Source: Comamonadaceae bacterium (GTDB taxonomy: Bacteria > Pseudomonadota > Gammaproteobacteria > Burkholderiales > Burkholderiaceae_C). From it: a stretch of DNA of 64,000 bases. The notes under the pieces are model-generated. The model was not told the DNA's origin. It ran no database searches and was given only the letters and a program-made list of their open reading frames with translations. The position numbers and the translations under genes are program-made. Location: contig JAAFIW010000009.1 in NCBI GenBank assembly GCA_013297875.1, positions 98,098-162,097 of the forward strand, written 5' to 3'. Of the stretch, positions 38,501-45,361 are shown piece by piece (the first letter of the stretch is position 1; each line of letters begins with the position of its first letter).

Positions 38501-41500
38501 TCCGCCACCAGAATCTGCGCAATGGGCGAGGGGCCATCGTTGCGAACCGTCAGGGCGTATTGAACTGTCTGGCCGATGGAGACCGGTGATGGCGTGAGGG
38601 TCTGTTTGGCAATCGACAGATCTACCTTGGGGAACACGGTGTCATTGGCGGACGCGGTGTTGTTGTTGTCGCCTGGCGTGACGATGGTGGTGGCCGTTGA
38701 ACAGGCACCACGGGTTTCATACAAAGCGGATTCCGCCGCGCAAATCACCACCTGGTTCTGGAAGGTGGCGGGAATGGCGGGTGCCGGGCCGGTGTAGGCC
38801 ACTTCCAGCACGAAGTTCACTTCGCGGCCGTTGTCCAGGAAGTTCAGCGCGGCTGTGTTGTTCAGGCGGCAGCTCAACGCGCTGGTGCTGGAGATGCTGC
38901 AATTGACGGTTGCGCCGGTTTTGGATGTGTCCAGCACAAAGCCGGTGTCGGCTGCTGCGTTGTTTACCAGGGTTGCGGTGGTGCTGCCTGCACTAAACCC
39001 GGCGGGTATGCCCAGGTAATCGGCCAGCACCACGTTTTCAGCGCGTGACGGGCCGACGTTTTGCATACGGATCAGGTATTTGAGGGTGTCGCCGGCGGCG
39101 TAGCGGCCACCGGGCGGTGCGATGCGTGATTTGGCCACTTGCAAATCAATGGCCGGGACCTTGATGTCGAACTGAACCGTGCCACGGTTGTTTGACGTGG
39201 AATTGGCGTCGTTGCAGGTGGTGGACAGCAAGGCGTTGCTGGCGGTCTCCTCCTTGAACTCGCACAGGCCGCCGCTCAGGGTGACGGTTGCGGTGTTGAT
39301 CTCGTTGGCGTAAACCGGGTTGGGCAACACGCCAGCCGGCTTAATCAGGCGGGCCACGATGGTGGCAGTGCGCACATCGGCGCGCGGCACGGCATTGGTG
39401 GTGGGGCAGGTGACGACGCCGGTGGCAGCGACGAAGGAGCAATTCAGATCCGCACCGGTGGCGCTGATGATGGTGTATTTGGCTGGATCGAGCGTGTCCG
39501 TCAGCGTCATGTTCCCGGTTGGAATCGGGTTCACACCATGGTTGCGCAGGGTGACGGTGAACGTGACCGTTTGGCCCACACGCGGCTCGGTGGCCGAGTT
39601 GGGCGGGGTGATGGTTTTGCTGGTGACCGCCGGGTCCACGCGGGGCTCGACGATGAGGCGCGCGGCGTCACTGGTGGTGCCCGACAAAATGGCATTGCCT
39701 GAGGACAGCGAAGCCGTGTTGTCGAGTGGGCCGGTTTCAAACGGGCGCTTGACTTGCAGCACCAGCGTGACGGTGGTGCCCGGCAGCATGTTGGTGAAGT
39801 TACACGACAGTGCGCCGGAGCCGGGGCCAATGCTGGCCGGGCAACCGCCTGCGATGCCGCCGCCGGTGATCAATTGGGTGATGGTGATGGGCGGCGTGAC
39901 GTGCGCAGGCGTGGGTGGAGAGGCCAGTAGGTTCAGGATGCCGGGCAGGTTGTCGGTCAGGGTCAAACCGGGAATGGTCTGCTGCGCCGCGTTGGCAGCC
40001 AGCGACGGCGTGGCAAAGCGAATGCGCCAGTAGGCGAACTCGTTATTGCCGACGATGGTGGGGCCTGCTGCTGGCGCATCAACCCAGGTGAGGCCGTCGG
40101 TAGACGACTCCTTGATAATGTTCACCTGCGCTTCGCCGGTGGTCACCGGCGTGCCCACCACGCCCTGGCTCTGGCAGTCGTTGCCCGTGTTGGGGTCGCG
40201 CGGCTGGGGGCCATTGGCGTCGGCCAGGCTCAGCAGGTTCAGCGCCTGTTTGCCGGTGCAAGCAGTGTTGGTCAGGTTGATGGGCGTGGCACCAATGCTG
40301 GTGGTCACCTGGGTGTTGATCGTCAACGGAATATTGGCGCCTGGCGCCAACGTGCCGGCGGCGGTTCGCTCGCAGATCACACGGCGTTGCGTGGCAGTGG
40401 GAACGCCCGGGTTGTCAGTACAGGTCCAGCCCCCCGACGCACCGGTGTACACCTCTTGAAGCAGCATGTCGTCAACGATGCGCAATGGGTTGGCACCGCC
40501 TGCCGCCGTGAAGGTAACAGTGGAAATGTCTGCATTACTGACCGACAGGGTGTTGACGATGGGCGCGCCCTCCGGCAGCGGGCCTGCGGTTTTGGCCTTG
40601 CTGATCGCTAGGTCACCGGTGGGTGGCAACACCGAGTACGGCACCAGCAGCACGTTGTTGCCCAGGTTGTAGTCGGTCACGCCTGCGGGGGTGCCCACGG
40701 TGACGGTGATGTTGCCAGCCGCTGAAGTGGCCGGGTTGCCCAATGGAATGACAAAGCTCTGGTTGCTTCCATTGGTCACCGCCGCAGCGGTGCAGGTAAT
40801 GGTGGGCGCGGCAAATATACAACCAGCAGGCAGTGTGCCCACCGTGAAACCGGTGGGCACCTGCGCGGTCACGGTGCCGCCTGCGGGCACGTTGGCAGGG
40901 CCGTTGTTCTGGAAGACCAGGTTTAGCGTTTGCGTGGTCGACACCAGCGTGGTGGCCGGGTAGCTGCTGCCCGTGGGCACCACGTCGGCACCAGGCGTCA
41001 CGGAGTAGCTGAGGGATGTGGTGTTGTTGCCAGCCACCCTGTCGAAATAAAAGTTGTTGGCAGTGGCGATGCTGGCGTTGTTAACAAAGTTGCCGCTGTT
41101 GCCCGAGGTGCCACTGATATCGATATTGGTCGCATTGAATGCGGCAGCTGTCAGGGGGCCGCTGAAAGTGCAAACCACCGTGCGTGCGCCGTTGTTGATG
41201 ACGCAGGCGGCGGGGGTTGCCGTGGTAGCGTTGAAGTCGGTGGCACCTCCGGGTAGCTGGTCGGTGACCACGATGCTCGCACCTGCTGGAATGTCGTTGC
41301 CGGTCGCGGCGATGTTCGGGTTGAGCCGGAAGGTGATGATTTGGCCGGTGGTGGGCGTGCCGACTGGGGCTGTGCGGGTTTTGGAAACTGTCAGGTCGCC
41401 GGAGTCGCGCACCGAGCCGTTGCTGGTGGCATTGCCCACTTGCCCGGTACCCTGGCCTTGCAGGCTGTATGAGCCCACACTCACGCCGCGCACGGTGAAA

Positions 41501-41826
41501 GGAATCAGCCCGGTAGCATTCGCGCCACCCGCAGGCACAGCGCACTGAACCGTATTCACCACCAGCACACAACCGGCAGGCAAAGCCGGTGGGTTCACGC
41601 CCAGGGTGGCGGGCAAAACGATGGAGACGGTGCCGGGCGCAGCGGATGTGCGGATGTAGTCAATCGAAACAGTGGCCGTCATCTGGTTGCCGATGTCGGT
41701 GGGCACCAGGATGTCCTGCACATTGACCTGTGCCTGCGCCAGTGGCACCAGCCCTATTCCCACAGCCAGCGCGAAAAACACTTTTGCGGCCAACTGTTTC
41801 ACTGTCCGTGTGCCAAACCCACTCAT
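32590..41826 (-). CDS. Giant DUF11/SdrD-like surface protein (3078 residues)
   Basis: The product has a signal peptide (VFFALAVGIGLVPLAQAQ, residues 16-33). Residues 34-1230 are DUF11-type Ig-like repeats (motifs such as TVTFTVTLRNHGVNPIPTGN, with cysteine pairs such as GCVLVVNTVQC). Residues 1233-2276 are eight SdrD B/Cna-B-like repeats of about 130 residues, each starting I(S/A)G.V(Y/F/W).D.N.NG with Ca-binding-like Asp/Asn. Another DUF11-like part and two more SdrD-type units (LGGRVWLD near 2450, VIGKVYVDCNNNHVQDNEE near 2880) follow. The C-terminus is Pro-rich, with no LPXTG or autotransporter barrel. It is first in an operon with an outer-membrane barrel and an OmpA-family protein, so surface attachment probably depends on them. 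Role: likely adhesin or cell-surface matrix protein. Confidence 0.85.
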   Translation of the reverse strand: MSGFGTRTVKQLAAKVFFALAVGIGLVPLAQAQVNVQDILVPTDIGNQMTATVSIDYIRTSAAPGTVSIVLPATLGVNPPALPAGCVLVVNTVQCAVPAGGANATGLIPFTVRGVSVGSYSLQGQGTGQVGNATSNGSVRDSGDLTVSKTRTAPVGTPTTGQIITFRLNPNIAATGNDIPAGASIVVTDQLPGGATDFNATTATPAACVINNGARTVVCTFSGPLTAAAFNATNIDISGTSGNSGNFVNNASIATANNFYFDRVAGNNTTSLSYSVTPGADVVPTGSSYPATTLVSTTQTLNLVFQNNGPANVPAGGTVTAQVPTGFTVGTLPAGCIFAAPTITCTAAAVTNGSNQSFVIPLGNPATSAAGNITVTVGTPAGVTDYNLGNNVLLVPYSVLPPTGDLAISKAKTAGPLPEGAPIVNTLSVSNADISTVTFTAAGGANPLRIVDDMLLQEVYTGASGGWTCTDNPGVPTATQRRVICERTAAGTLAPGANIPLTINTQVTTSIGATPINLTNTACTGKQALNLLSLADANGPQPRDPNTGNDCQSQGVVGTPVTTGEAQVNIIKESSTDGLTWVDAPAAGPTIVGNNEFAYWRIRFATPSLAANAAQQTIPGLTLTDNLPGILNLLASPPTPAHVTPPITITQLITGGGIAGGCPASIGPGSGALSCNFTNMLPGTTVTLVLQVKRPFETGPLDNTASLSSGNAILSGTTSDAARLIVEPRVDPAVTSKTITPPNSATEPRVGQTVTFTVTLRNHGVNPIPTGNMTLTDTLDPAKYTIISATGADLNCSFVAATGVVTCPTTNAVPRADVRTATIVARLIKPAGVLPNPVYANEINTATVTLSGGLCEFKEETASNALLSTTCNDANSTSNNRGTVQFDIKVPAIDLQVAKSRIAPPGGRYAAGDTLKYLIRMQNVGPSRAENVVLADYLGIPAGFSAGSTTATLVNNAAADTGFVLDTSKTGATVNCSISSTSALSCRLNNTAALNFLDNGREVNFVLEVAYTGPAPAIPATFQNQVVICAAESALYETRGACSTATTIVTPGDNNNTASANDTVFPKVDLSIAKQTLTPSPVSIGQTVQYALTVRNDGPSPIAQILVADVLPANLEYLTSSVALSSYVTGSGTTGINPVCAATPAAITTAGQSQTLNCTLNAVGGPFVGSTNVANTLTVLVTVKPKVGFFTGPYLTNLTNTASVAVGVSTTGDPLAIDSNPANNTATAVVQVRRTSISGLVYEDVTLNREPTIPGGDTPRPNVPITLTGTDIFGNSVTLTTTTALNGSYSFDLPPGTYQISKGADPAGLADFTANVPTKIPFGTTTAPVSPGTPASTVAGTPTSANLITGIQLAAGDVATSYNFGEISGNASIAGRVYVDYLDDGLINGPDVGIPGVTVTLAGIDAFGTSISRTTVTNATGNYSFPGLFAGTYNVTEPNQPTTANGATLPVGFATTLNGKTTLGTGALAQGTSTLPTITPSAITGIRLTTTLALGAASIDNNFGELLPSSISGKVFFDDNNNGTQQLPLDYPLPGVVITLTGINDLGQAVNLSTTTSASGTYSFTNLRAGTYTVAEPAQPPNTGNGITTAGPATPGGAAGVATAVGVVPSAISGIVISRGVASVNNDFAEIIAPPSPTILGSIAGRVWLDTNNNGSVDPGEPGIGGVTIVLTGTTAAGATVSRTLTTRPDGLYEFLDLPEGTYTVTEPDQPSLANGASLPAGIAQTSPGITTVGVGALSQGTATPPTVPVSAIGPIRLGAGQTSFNNNFGEIPASGSSISGVVYLDNNGNGVRDAGDTSIPNVTVTLSGVDAAGQPVARTVITDANGRYEFTGLPIGVYTVTEPTQPPNTDNAETNPGTINNGGTVGTATPRTTVPSAISGIRITAPGTNSPDNNFGEIGLSTISGAVYLDNDGNGVFSPGDTGIPGVTVTLAGVDDLGRPVNRTVVTDANGNYEFTGLRPGSYSVTEPTQPPNTDNAETNPGTINNGGTVGTATPRTTLPSAINNIRITAPGTVSPANNFGETQLSTIAGFVYLDNNTSGLRDPADVPIAGVTITLTGTDDLGRPVTRTTTTDANGRYEFTGLRPGTYTVTEPNQPPNTANWETNPGTGNNGSTPGTATGRGTVPSTIAGITIVRGGTLVDNNNFGEIVPSTISGFVYFDKNSSGVRDAGDTPLVGVTVTLTGVDDLGRTVTFTTVTDANGRYEFPGLRPGTYTVTEPTQPAGTDNAETNPGTINNGGSPGTATTRATLPSAISGIRIVGGGTVSPDNNFGEGGGGPDVVVTKTARTAFFTENNTGNYDISVRNNGTQPTVGDYTAYDLLPITSPQVWRIESASGSGWSCSIGANGLSLACKSSVVLAPGAFHPSSIQVRVSIAEGAKAQAPLRNFTLVRGGGELPAADPLPGRAIDPGQPGAPSDGDLRNLIPGAPACVDTPSAVNQNFCVRETPIRFSVALGGRVWLDGPGAPNTYEPGIDKNYPGWRVLVVDPALYDPTKPGPIPANAIVRQTTTGPDGTYRINNLISGTPYYVFFQDPDGRAIFAGPVNGNNRNPQACGRSPTGGNAPSRTVFLEVTLPEGRVSNEVTCDEQSLPIDPNGVVYDSSSRAAVPGSIVTLRPEGICTGYDPRLHIVGYNQFSSFDAQGNPQMTVGADGFYKFLLTADAPASCLFRLDVTPPPGYVGPSTLIPPSLPLQTPVGVGVIFNVQPQVTAPTGNQTTTYHIVVRSGSTHNDVFNNHIPLDRQDPGVLRIVKTGSVRSIELGDTMEYTVGVTKWNGVQLTSVRAIDTLPAGFRYISGTFRINGVVQPNPAGGIGPVLTFALPNMVAGQTINFTYRVRVGIGAQEGDGVNRVRATGQAGPFSTASNIAEYKVRVDGGVFTNEACVIGKVYVDCNNNHVQDNEEVGIPGVRLYFDDGTFMVSDVEGKYSVCGRQPRTYTLKVDQSTLPRGSRLTTTSGRNVGDANSLFVDLKNGEMQRADFAEGSCSNTVMEQVKARRTRGEISAPETERKGGPALKFQSKGVGAPEQATDSANQPFLQPRDRGGAPPPRTLETEQLVPVPQLPAGIAPQLPVPAGATTRPAQ
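34990..38130 (-). repeat. Eight tandem SdrD-like coding repeats (about 375-420 bp each)
   Basis: Unit starts recur near 38118, 37715, 37293, 36900, 36500, 36115, 35740 and 35370. The four distal units (36500 to 35370) are most alike, with near-identical blocks such as TEPTQPPNTDNAETNPGTIN and GTATPRTTVPSAISGIRI. This indicates recent copying by recombination and a risk of length variation or mis-assembly. Confidence 0.85.
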
Positions 41827-42241
41827 TGCATCTCTCCAAAAAGCAGCCAGAAGTGAACAAACCCTGATGGTCTGTTACTGCATGTTTAGCGAGCGATGCT
41901 ATCGGCTACTTTTTGTTTTGGGAACTTTTTGTTTCTTGATGTGGCGTGGATGCGCCGCGCTCTGAAGTAGAAATGACGTTCTTACTATTCTTTTTCCACG
42001 ACCGATGGCTCTCAGGTTGCTACTGAATATATAGCTACTTGAGCAGGTATTACATGGACTGAGAGCCGATTTGATGCCAAATGATGCTTGTCTGCCTTGT
42101 CGCTGGGCTGGAGCAACCGCCAGGCCAAGCGGCGAAACCGGATCGAACAGATTGGGAGCAAAAAGCGTGGAAAAAATCACACGCTATAGGGAATTTGACT
42201 CTTTTTCCGCAGATACACCTGCTCGCCGCCAGCGCAAAAGT
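41827..42241. other. Upstream region of the giant surface protein gene
   Basis: No gene is seen in these 415 bases. They must hold the promoter of the 13.8-kb operon. Two direct copies of ACTTTTTGTTT (41908-41918, 41924-41934; 16-base period) lie 80-110 bases upstream of the start and could be a regulator site. A dispersed repeat is at 42019-42076. Bases 42080-42241, downstream of parB, show nothing recognisable. Confidence 0.45.
42019..42076 (+). repeat. Dispersed repeat, variant form
   Basis: GCTACTGAATATATAGC, then TACTTGAGCAGGTATTACAT and GGACTGAGAGCCGATTTGAT, form the variant with ACATGG in place of CTCTGG. The same variant occurs at 62494 and inside dprA. Confidence 0.6.
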
Positions 42242-43231
42242 TCAGCCGCGCAGCCGGTCAATCACCCCGTTCAGCGCCTCCAGCGAGCCAAATTCAATGG
42301 CCAACTCACCCATTTCTTCAACCCGGCCGTTGCGTTTGACGCGTTTTTTCACCCGCACTTCGACCTGGGCCATCAGCAGGTCGCTCAGCTCGTCTTCCAG
42401 GCGCTTCAAGTCGCGCGACTTTTCCTTGGTGACTTTTTGCGGTTGCAGCGTGAACTCGGCGGCCAGTTTTTTCACCAGTGCCTCGGTCTCACGCACCGAC
42501 ATTTTTTTGGTGGCGATCTGGTTGGCGGCGGTGATTTGCGCCGCCCGGTCCAGCGCCAGCAGCGCGCGGGCGTGGCCCATGTCCAGGTCGCCGGCCATGA
42601 GCATGGTTTGCACCGGCTCGGCCAGATTCAGCAGGCGCAGCAGGTTGCTGGCGGCGCTGCGCGAGCGGCCCACGGCCTGGGCGGCCTGCTCGTGGGTGTG
42701 GCCAAACTCTTTGACCAGGCGCTGCAAGCCCTGGGCTTCTTCCAGCGGGTTCAGGTCTTCGCGCTGGATGTTTTCAATCAGCGCCATGGCGGCGGCTGAT
42801 TCGTCGGGCACATCGCGCACCAGCACGGGCACGCTGTCCAGACCGGCCAGTTTGGCCGCGCGAAAACGGCGCTCACCGGCGATGATTTCGTAGACGGGGC
42901 GCAAGACATCCTCAGTTACCGAGACCACCGCAGGGGAGGGCCCCTGCGGTTCCATCTTGCGGTGCAACCGAGCTTGTTCGTCGCTCAAGCGACGAACAAG
43001 AATCGGTTGCATGATGCCCTGGGCCTTGATGGATTCGGCCAGCTCGTACAGCGCGCCCTCGTCCATGCGGGTGCGGGGCTGGTAGACGCCGGGCACCAGG
43101 TCGGTCAGCAGCAGGGTGGTGGGCAGGCCGGCGTTATCGGCCTGCTCCTGGGTGGCTGCGGTTTCGTGAGCCGTGGGGCCCAGCAAGGCCTCCAGGCCGC
43201 GACCCAGACCCTTGGGTTTTTTGGTGACCAT
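42242..43231 (-). CDS. parB: Chromosome-partitioning protein ParB
   Basis: The 329-residue CTP-dependent clamp loads at parS. The N-terminal signature is KKPKGLGRGLEALLG. The ParB/Srx domain has TDLVPGVYQPRTRMDEGALY, IKAQGIMQPILVRR and YEIIAGERRFRAAKL. The helix-turn-helix is THEQAAQAVGRSRSAASNLL, and the C-terminal dimerisation region ends DRLRG. Between ILVRR and YEIIAGERR an unusually long loop (LSDEQARLHRKMEPQGPSPA followed by VVSVTEDVLRPV) is encoded by two strong DNA hairpins (42928-43011). The gene abuts the hydrolase gene (TGA directly followed by ATG). Three parS-like sites lie 2-4 kb away. Confidence 0.95.
   Translation of the reverse strand: MVTKKPKGLGRGLEALLGPTAHETAATQEQADNAGLPTTLLLTDLVPGVYQPRTRMDEGALYELAESIKAQGIMQPILVRRLSDEQARLHRKMEPQGPSPAVVSVTEDVLRPVYEIIAGERRFRAAKLAGLDSVPVLVRDVPDESAAAMALIENIQREDLNPLEEAQGLQRLVKEFGHTHEQAAQAVGRSRSAASNLLRLLNLAEPVQTMLMAGDLDMGHARALLALDRAAQITAANQIATKKMSVRETEALVKKLAAEFTLQPQKVTKEKSRDLKRLEDELSDLLMAQVEVRVKKRVKRNGRVEEMGELAIEFGSLEALNGVIDRLRG
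42928..43011. repeat. Two strong palindromes inside parB
   Basis: Palindrome A is TGCAACCGA (42963-42971) with TCGGTTGCA (43003-43011), enclosing a perfect 13-bp CTTGTTCGTCGCT / AGCGACGAACAAG stem (42973-42985, 42988-43000). Palindrome B is CCGCAGGGG (42928-42936) with CCCCTGCGG (42941-42949), perfect over a 4-base loop. Both encode the extra loop of ParB. Confidence 0.85.
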
Positions 43232-43777
43232 TCAGGTTTCGTCTTTCATCAGTGTTTTCAACAGCGCATGGCCATCGGCCCAGTCACCCAGGCCAGAGTC
43301 GGCGTTGATGTGGCCGACCTCACCGTAGTCCACAAAGTGCGCGCCCCAGGCGTAAGCAAAGAGTTGGGCGCGTTCCAGGCTGCAATAGCTGTCGTTGTGG
43401 CTGCCCAGTAGCGCGCTCACAAAGGGTAAGGGTTGCAGCGCAATCGGTGCCCAGCCGGGCACTTGCTCGCGCAGGTCGGGCCGCTCCAGATCGCCCGGCG
43501 CGACCAGCAGCGCGGCCTTGACGCGGTGGGTGTTTTGCGAATGCGCGGCCCAGGCGGCCACCAGCAGGCAGCCCATGCTGTGGGCCACCAGCACGGCGGG
43601 CTCGCTGCAAGTGAGCACCGTTTCTTCCAGCTGTATCAACCAGTCGCCACGCAGCGGGCGCAGCCAGTCATGCTGCTGCACGCGCTGGTAGCCATGCTGT
43701 TGCTCCCACAGGCTTTGCCAGTGCAGCGGCCCGCTGTTTTGCCAGCCGGGCAGGATGAGGACGTTGGAGGGTTTCAT
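43232..43777 (-). CDS. RBBP9/YdeN-family alpha/beta hydrolase
   Basis: The 181-residue protein matches the RBBP9/YdeN serine-hydrolase family: NVLILPGWQNSGPLHWQSLW at the start, nucleophile elbow VAHSMGCLLVAAWA, VAPGDLERPDL, the LLGSHNDSYCSLERAQLFAY segment with the catalytic Asp, and DYGEVGHINADSGLGDW with the catalytic His. The substrate is unknown. It sits between parA and parB with no gap before parB, so it is co-expressed with the partition genes; a functional link is not established. The ATG at 43777 begins at the family N-terminus. Confidence 0.88.
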   Translation of the reverse strand: MKPSNVLILPGWQNSGPLHWQSLWEQQHGYQRVQQHDWLRPLRGDWLIQLEETVLTCSEPAVLVAHSMGCLLVAAWAAHSQNTHRVKAALLVAPGDLERPDLREQVPGWAPIALQPLPFVSALLGSHNDSYCSLERAQLFAYAWGAHFVDYGEVGHINADSGLGDWADGHALLKTLMKDET

Positions 43778-43780
43778 GTC

Positions 43781-43845
43781 GCTATTATTTGTATAGCTGC
43801 TTGAGCAATGAATGTCTGGGCGGGTGGCGGATTTGATCTTATTTT
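43781..43845 (+). repeat. Dispersed repeat, copy 10
   Basis: GCTATTATTTGTATAGC, then TGCTTGAGCAATGAATG and TCTGGGCGGGTGGCGGATTT, form a near-consensus copy filling the gap between parA and the hydrolase gene and touching the parA stop. Confidence 0.75.
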
Positions 43846-44720
43846 TGGGTTTTGGGGCCAATGCGCTCCACCATCTCGATGGCAAATTCGACGAAGGCCT
43901 GGCTGCCCTTGGCCGCCGGGTCAAACACCACGCCGGGCAGTCCATAGCTGGGCGCTTCGGCCAGGCGCACGTTGCGCGGAATGACGGTGTTGAACACCTT
44001 CTCGGCAAAGTGCGCTTTCAGTTGGTCGCTGACCTGCTGCTGCAAGGTGATGCGGGGGTCAAACATCACGCGCAGCAGGCCGATGATTTGCAGGTCGGGG
44101 TTCAGGTTGGCGTGCACCTGCTTGATGGTGTTGACCAGGTCGGTCAGCCCCTCCAGCGCAAAGTATTCACACTGCATGGGCACGATGACGCCGTGGGCGC
44201 TGCACAGGCCGTTCAATGTGAGCATCGACAGACTGGGCGGACAGTCGATCAGCACAAAGTCGTATTCGCCTTGCACTGCGGCCAGCGCGGTTTTCAGGCG
44301 TTTCTCGCGGTTGGGCAGGCCCACCAGCTCCACCTCGGCACCGGCCAGCTCGCGGTTGGCACCCAGCACGTGGTAGCCGCAGCCGCCTTCAATCAACTTG
44401 TCGCTGTTCAGGCGCGCCTCGGCAATGCTAGCGGACTCCAGCAGCACGTCGTACACGCTGAGCGCCATCTTGCGCTTGTCTACACCCGAACCCATGGTGG
44501 CATTGCCTTGCGGATCGAGATCGACCATCAACACCCGCTGGCCGATTTTGGCCAGGCCGGCGGCCAGGTTGACGGTGGTGGTGGTTTTGCCGACACCGCC
44601 TTTTTGATTGGCCACACAAAAAATACGAGCCCCTACGCTTTCCACTGCGTGCGCTGCGCTGCCCCCCGAGGGGGCCGCGTTCCCACCTTGGGGCGGCCCG
44701 GCGGTGATCAGGGCACTCAT
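43839..44720 (-). CDS. parA: Chromosome-partitioning ATPase ParA
   Basis: The 293-residue P-loop ATPase drives ParB-parS segregation. The deviant Walker A is KGGVGKTT (residues 40-47), followed by MVDLDPQGNATMGSG and the Walker-B-like YDFVLIDCPPSLSMLT. The first 30 residues (Gly/Pro/Ala-rich) come before the usual family start at ARIFCVANQKGG and are encoded by a GC-rich hairpin repeat (44640-44702). The ATG at 44720 overlaps the lysE stop (ATGA). A shorter native start may have existed before the repeat arrived. Confidence 0.95.
   Translation of the reverse strand: MSALITAGPPQGGNAAPSGGSAAHAVESVGARIFCVANQKGGVGKTTTTVNLAAGLAKIGQRVLMVDLDPQGNATMGSGVDKRKMALSVYDVLLESASIAEARLNSDKLIEGGCGYHVLGANRELAGAEVELVGLPNREKRLKTALAAVQGEYDFVLIDCPPSLSMLTLNGLCSAHGVIVPMQCEYFALEGLTDLVNTIKQVHANLNPDLQIIGLLRVMFDPRITLQQQVSDQLKAHFAEKVFNTVIPRNVRLAEAPSYGLPGVVFDPAAKGSQAFVEFAIEMVERIGPKTQK
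44640..44702. repeat. GC-rich hairpin repeat within the parA 5' end
   Basis: GCGCTGCCCCCCGAGGGGGC, with the stem CCCCC-CGA-GGGGG, and the adjacent CCTTGGGGCGGCCCGG look like a REP-type dispersed element common in Burkholderiales. It encodes ParA residues 8-27 (GPPQGGNAAPSGGSAAHAVE). Confidence 0.5.
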
Positions 44721-45331
44721 TTGCTAACCACCAGCTTGATGCCAAAGCCAATCAAAAACACGCCCGCGATTTTTTCCAGCACACGACCCACGCGCGGATT
44801 GGCGCGCATGCGTGCGGCCAGAAAGTACGTGAGCAAGGTAGCACCCAGACCATACAAAAAGGTCAAGGCCGCAATGGTTGCCGCCATCACGCCAAAGGTC
44901 AGCAGGCCCTGGTGCTTGGCGGGGTCTACAAACAAGGGGAAGAAGGCCATATAAAACACAATCGCCTTGGGGTTGAGCAAGGTGATGAACACGGCCTGTT
45001 TGAAATAGTGGCGCGGCTGGATGTTGAGCACCGGCTTGTCGCCGGGTTTGGCCAGAATCATTTTCATCCCCAGCCAGGCCAGATAGGCCGCGCCTAGCCA
45101 CTGCACCGCGCTGAAGGCCGTGGGGTAGGCGGTGAGCAAAGCCGCCACACCGGCTACGGCCAGCCACATTAGCACTTGGTCACCAGCGATCACGCCAAAG
45201 GTGGCGGCCAGGCCGCCGCGGATGCCGCCTTTGCTGGTGGAGGTAATCAGGGCCAGATTGCCTGGGCCGGGAATCGCCAAAAAAACGATGATTGCGGCGA
45301 CAAAAGCGCCGTAGTCAGAAATGCCGAACAT
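44717..45331 (-). CDS. LysE/RhtB family translocator
   Basis: The 204-residue inner-membrane protein has about six hydrophobic segments. It starts with the family signature AIIVFLAIPGPGNLALITST and KGGIRGGLAATFGVIAGDQV, and has YLAWLGMKMI and LLNPKAIVFYMAFFPLFVD. Family members export amino acids or related metabolites; the substrate here is unknown. It overlaps parA (ATGA) and follows rsmG by 30 bases. Confidence 0.9.
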   Translation of the reverse strand: MFGISDYGAFVAAIIVFLAIPGPGNLALITSTSKGGIRGGLAATFGVIAGDQVLMWLAVAGVAALLTAYPTAFSAVQWLGAAYLAWLGMKMILAKPGDKPVLNIQPRHYFKQAVFITLLNPKAIVFYMAFFPLFVDPAKHQGLLTFGVMAATIAALTFLYGLGATLLTYFLAARMRANPRVGRVLEKIAGVFLIGFGIKLVVSK

Positions 45332-45361
45332 GAAATACCCCCAAGCAAAGTGGGCGTGAGT

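Noticed and set aside
37417..38589. Long plus-strand frame opposite the giant surface protein gene
   Set aside because: Its repetitive translation mirrors the antisense of the SdrD repeats and has no start signals.
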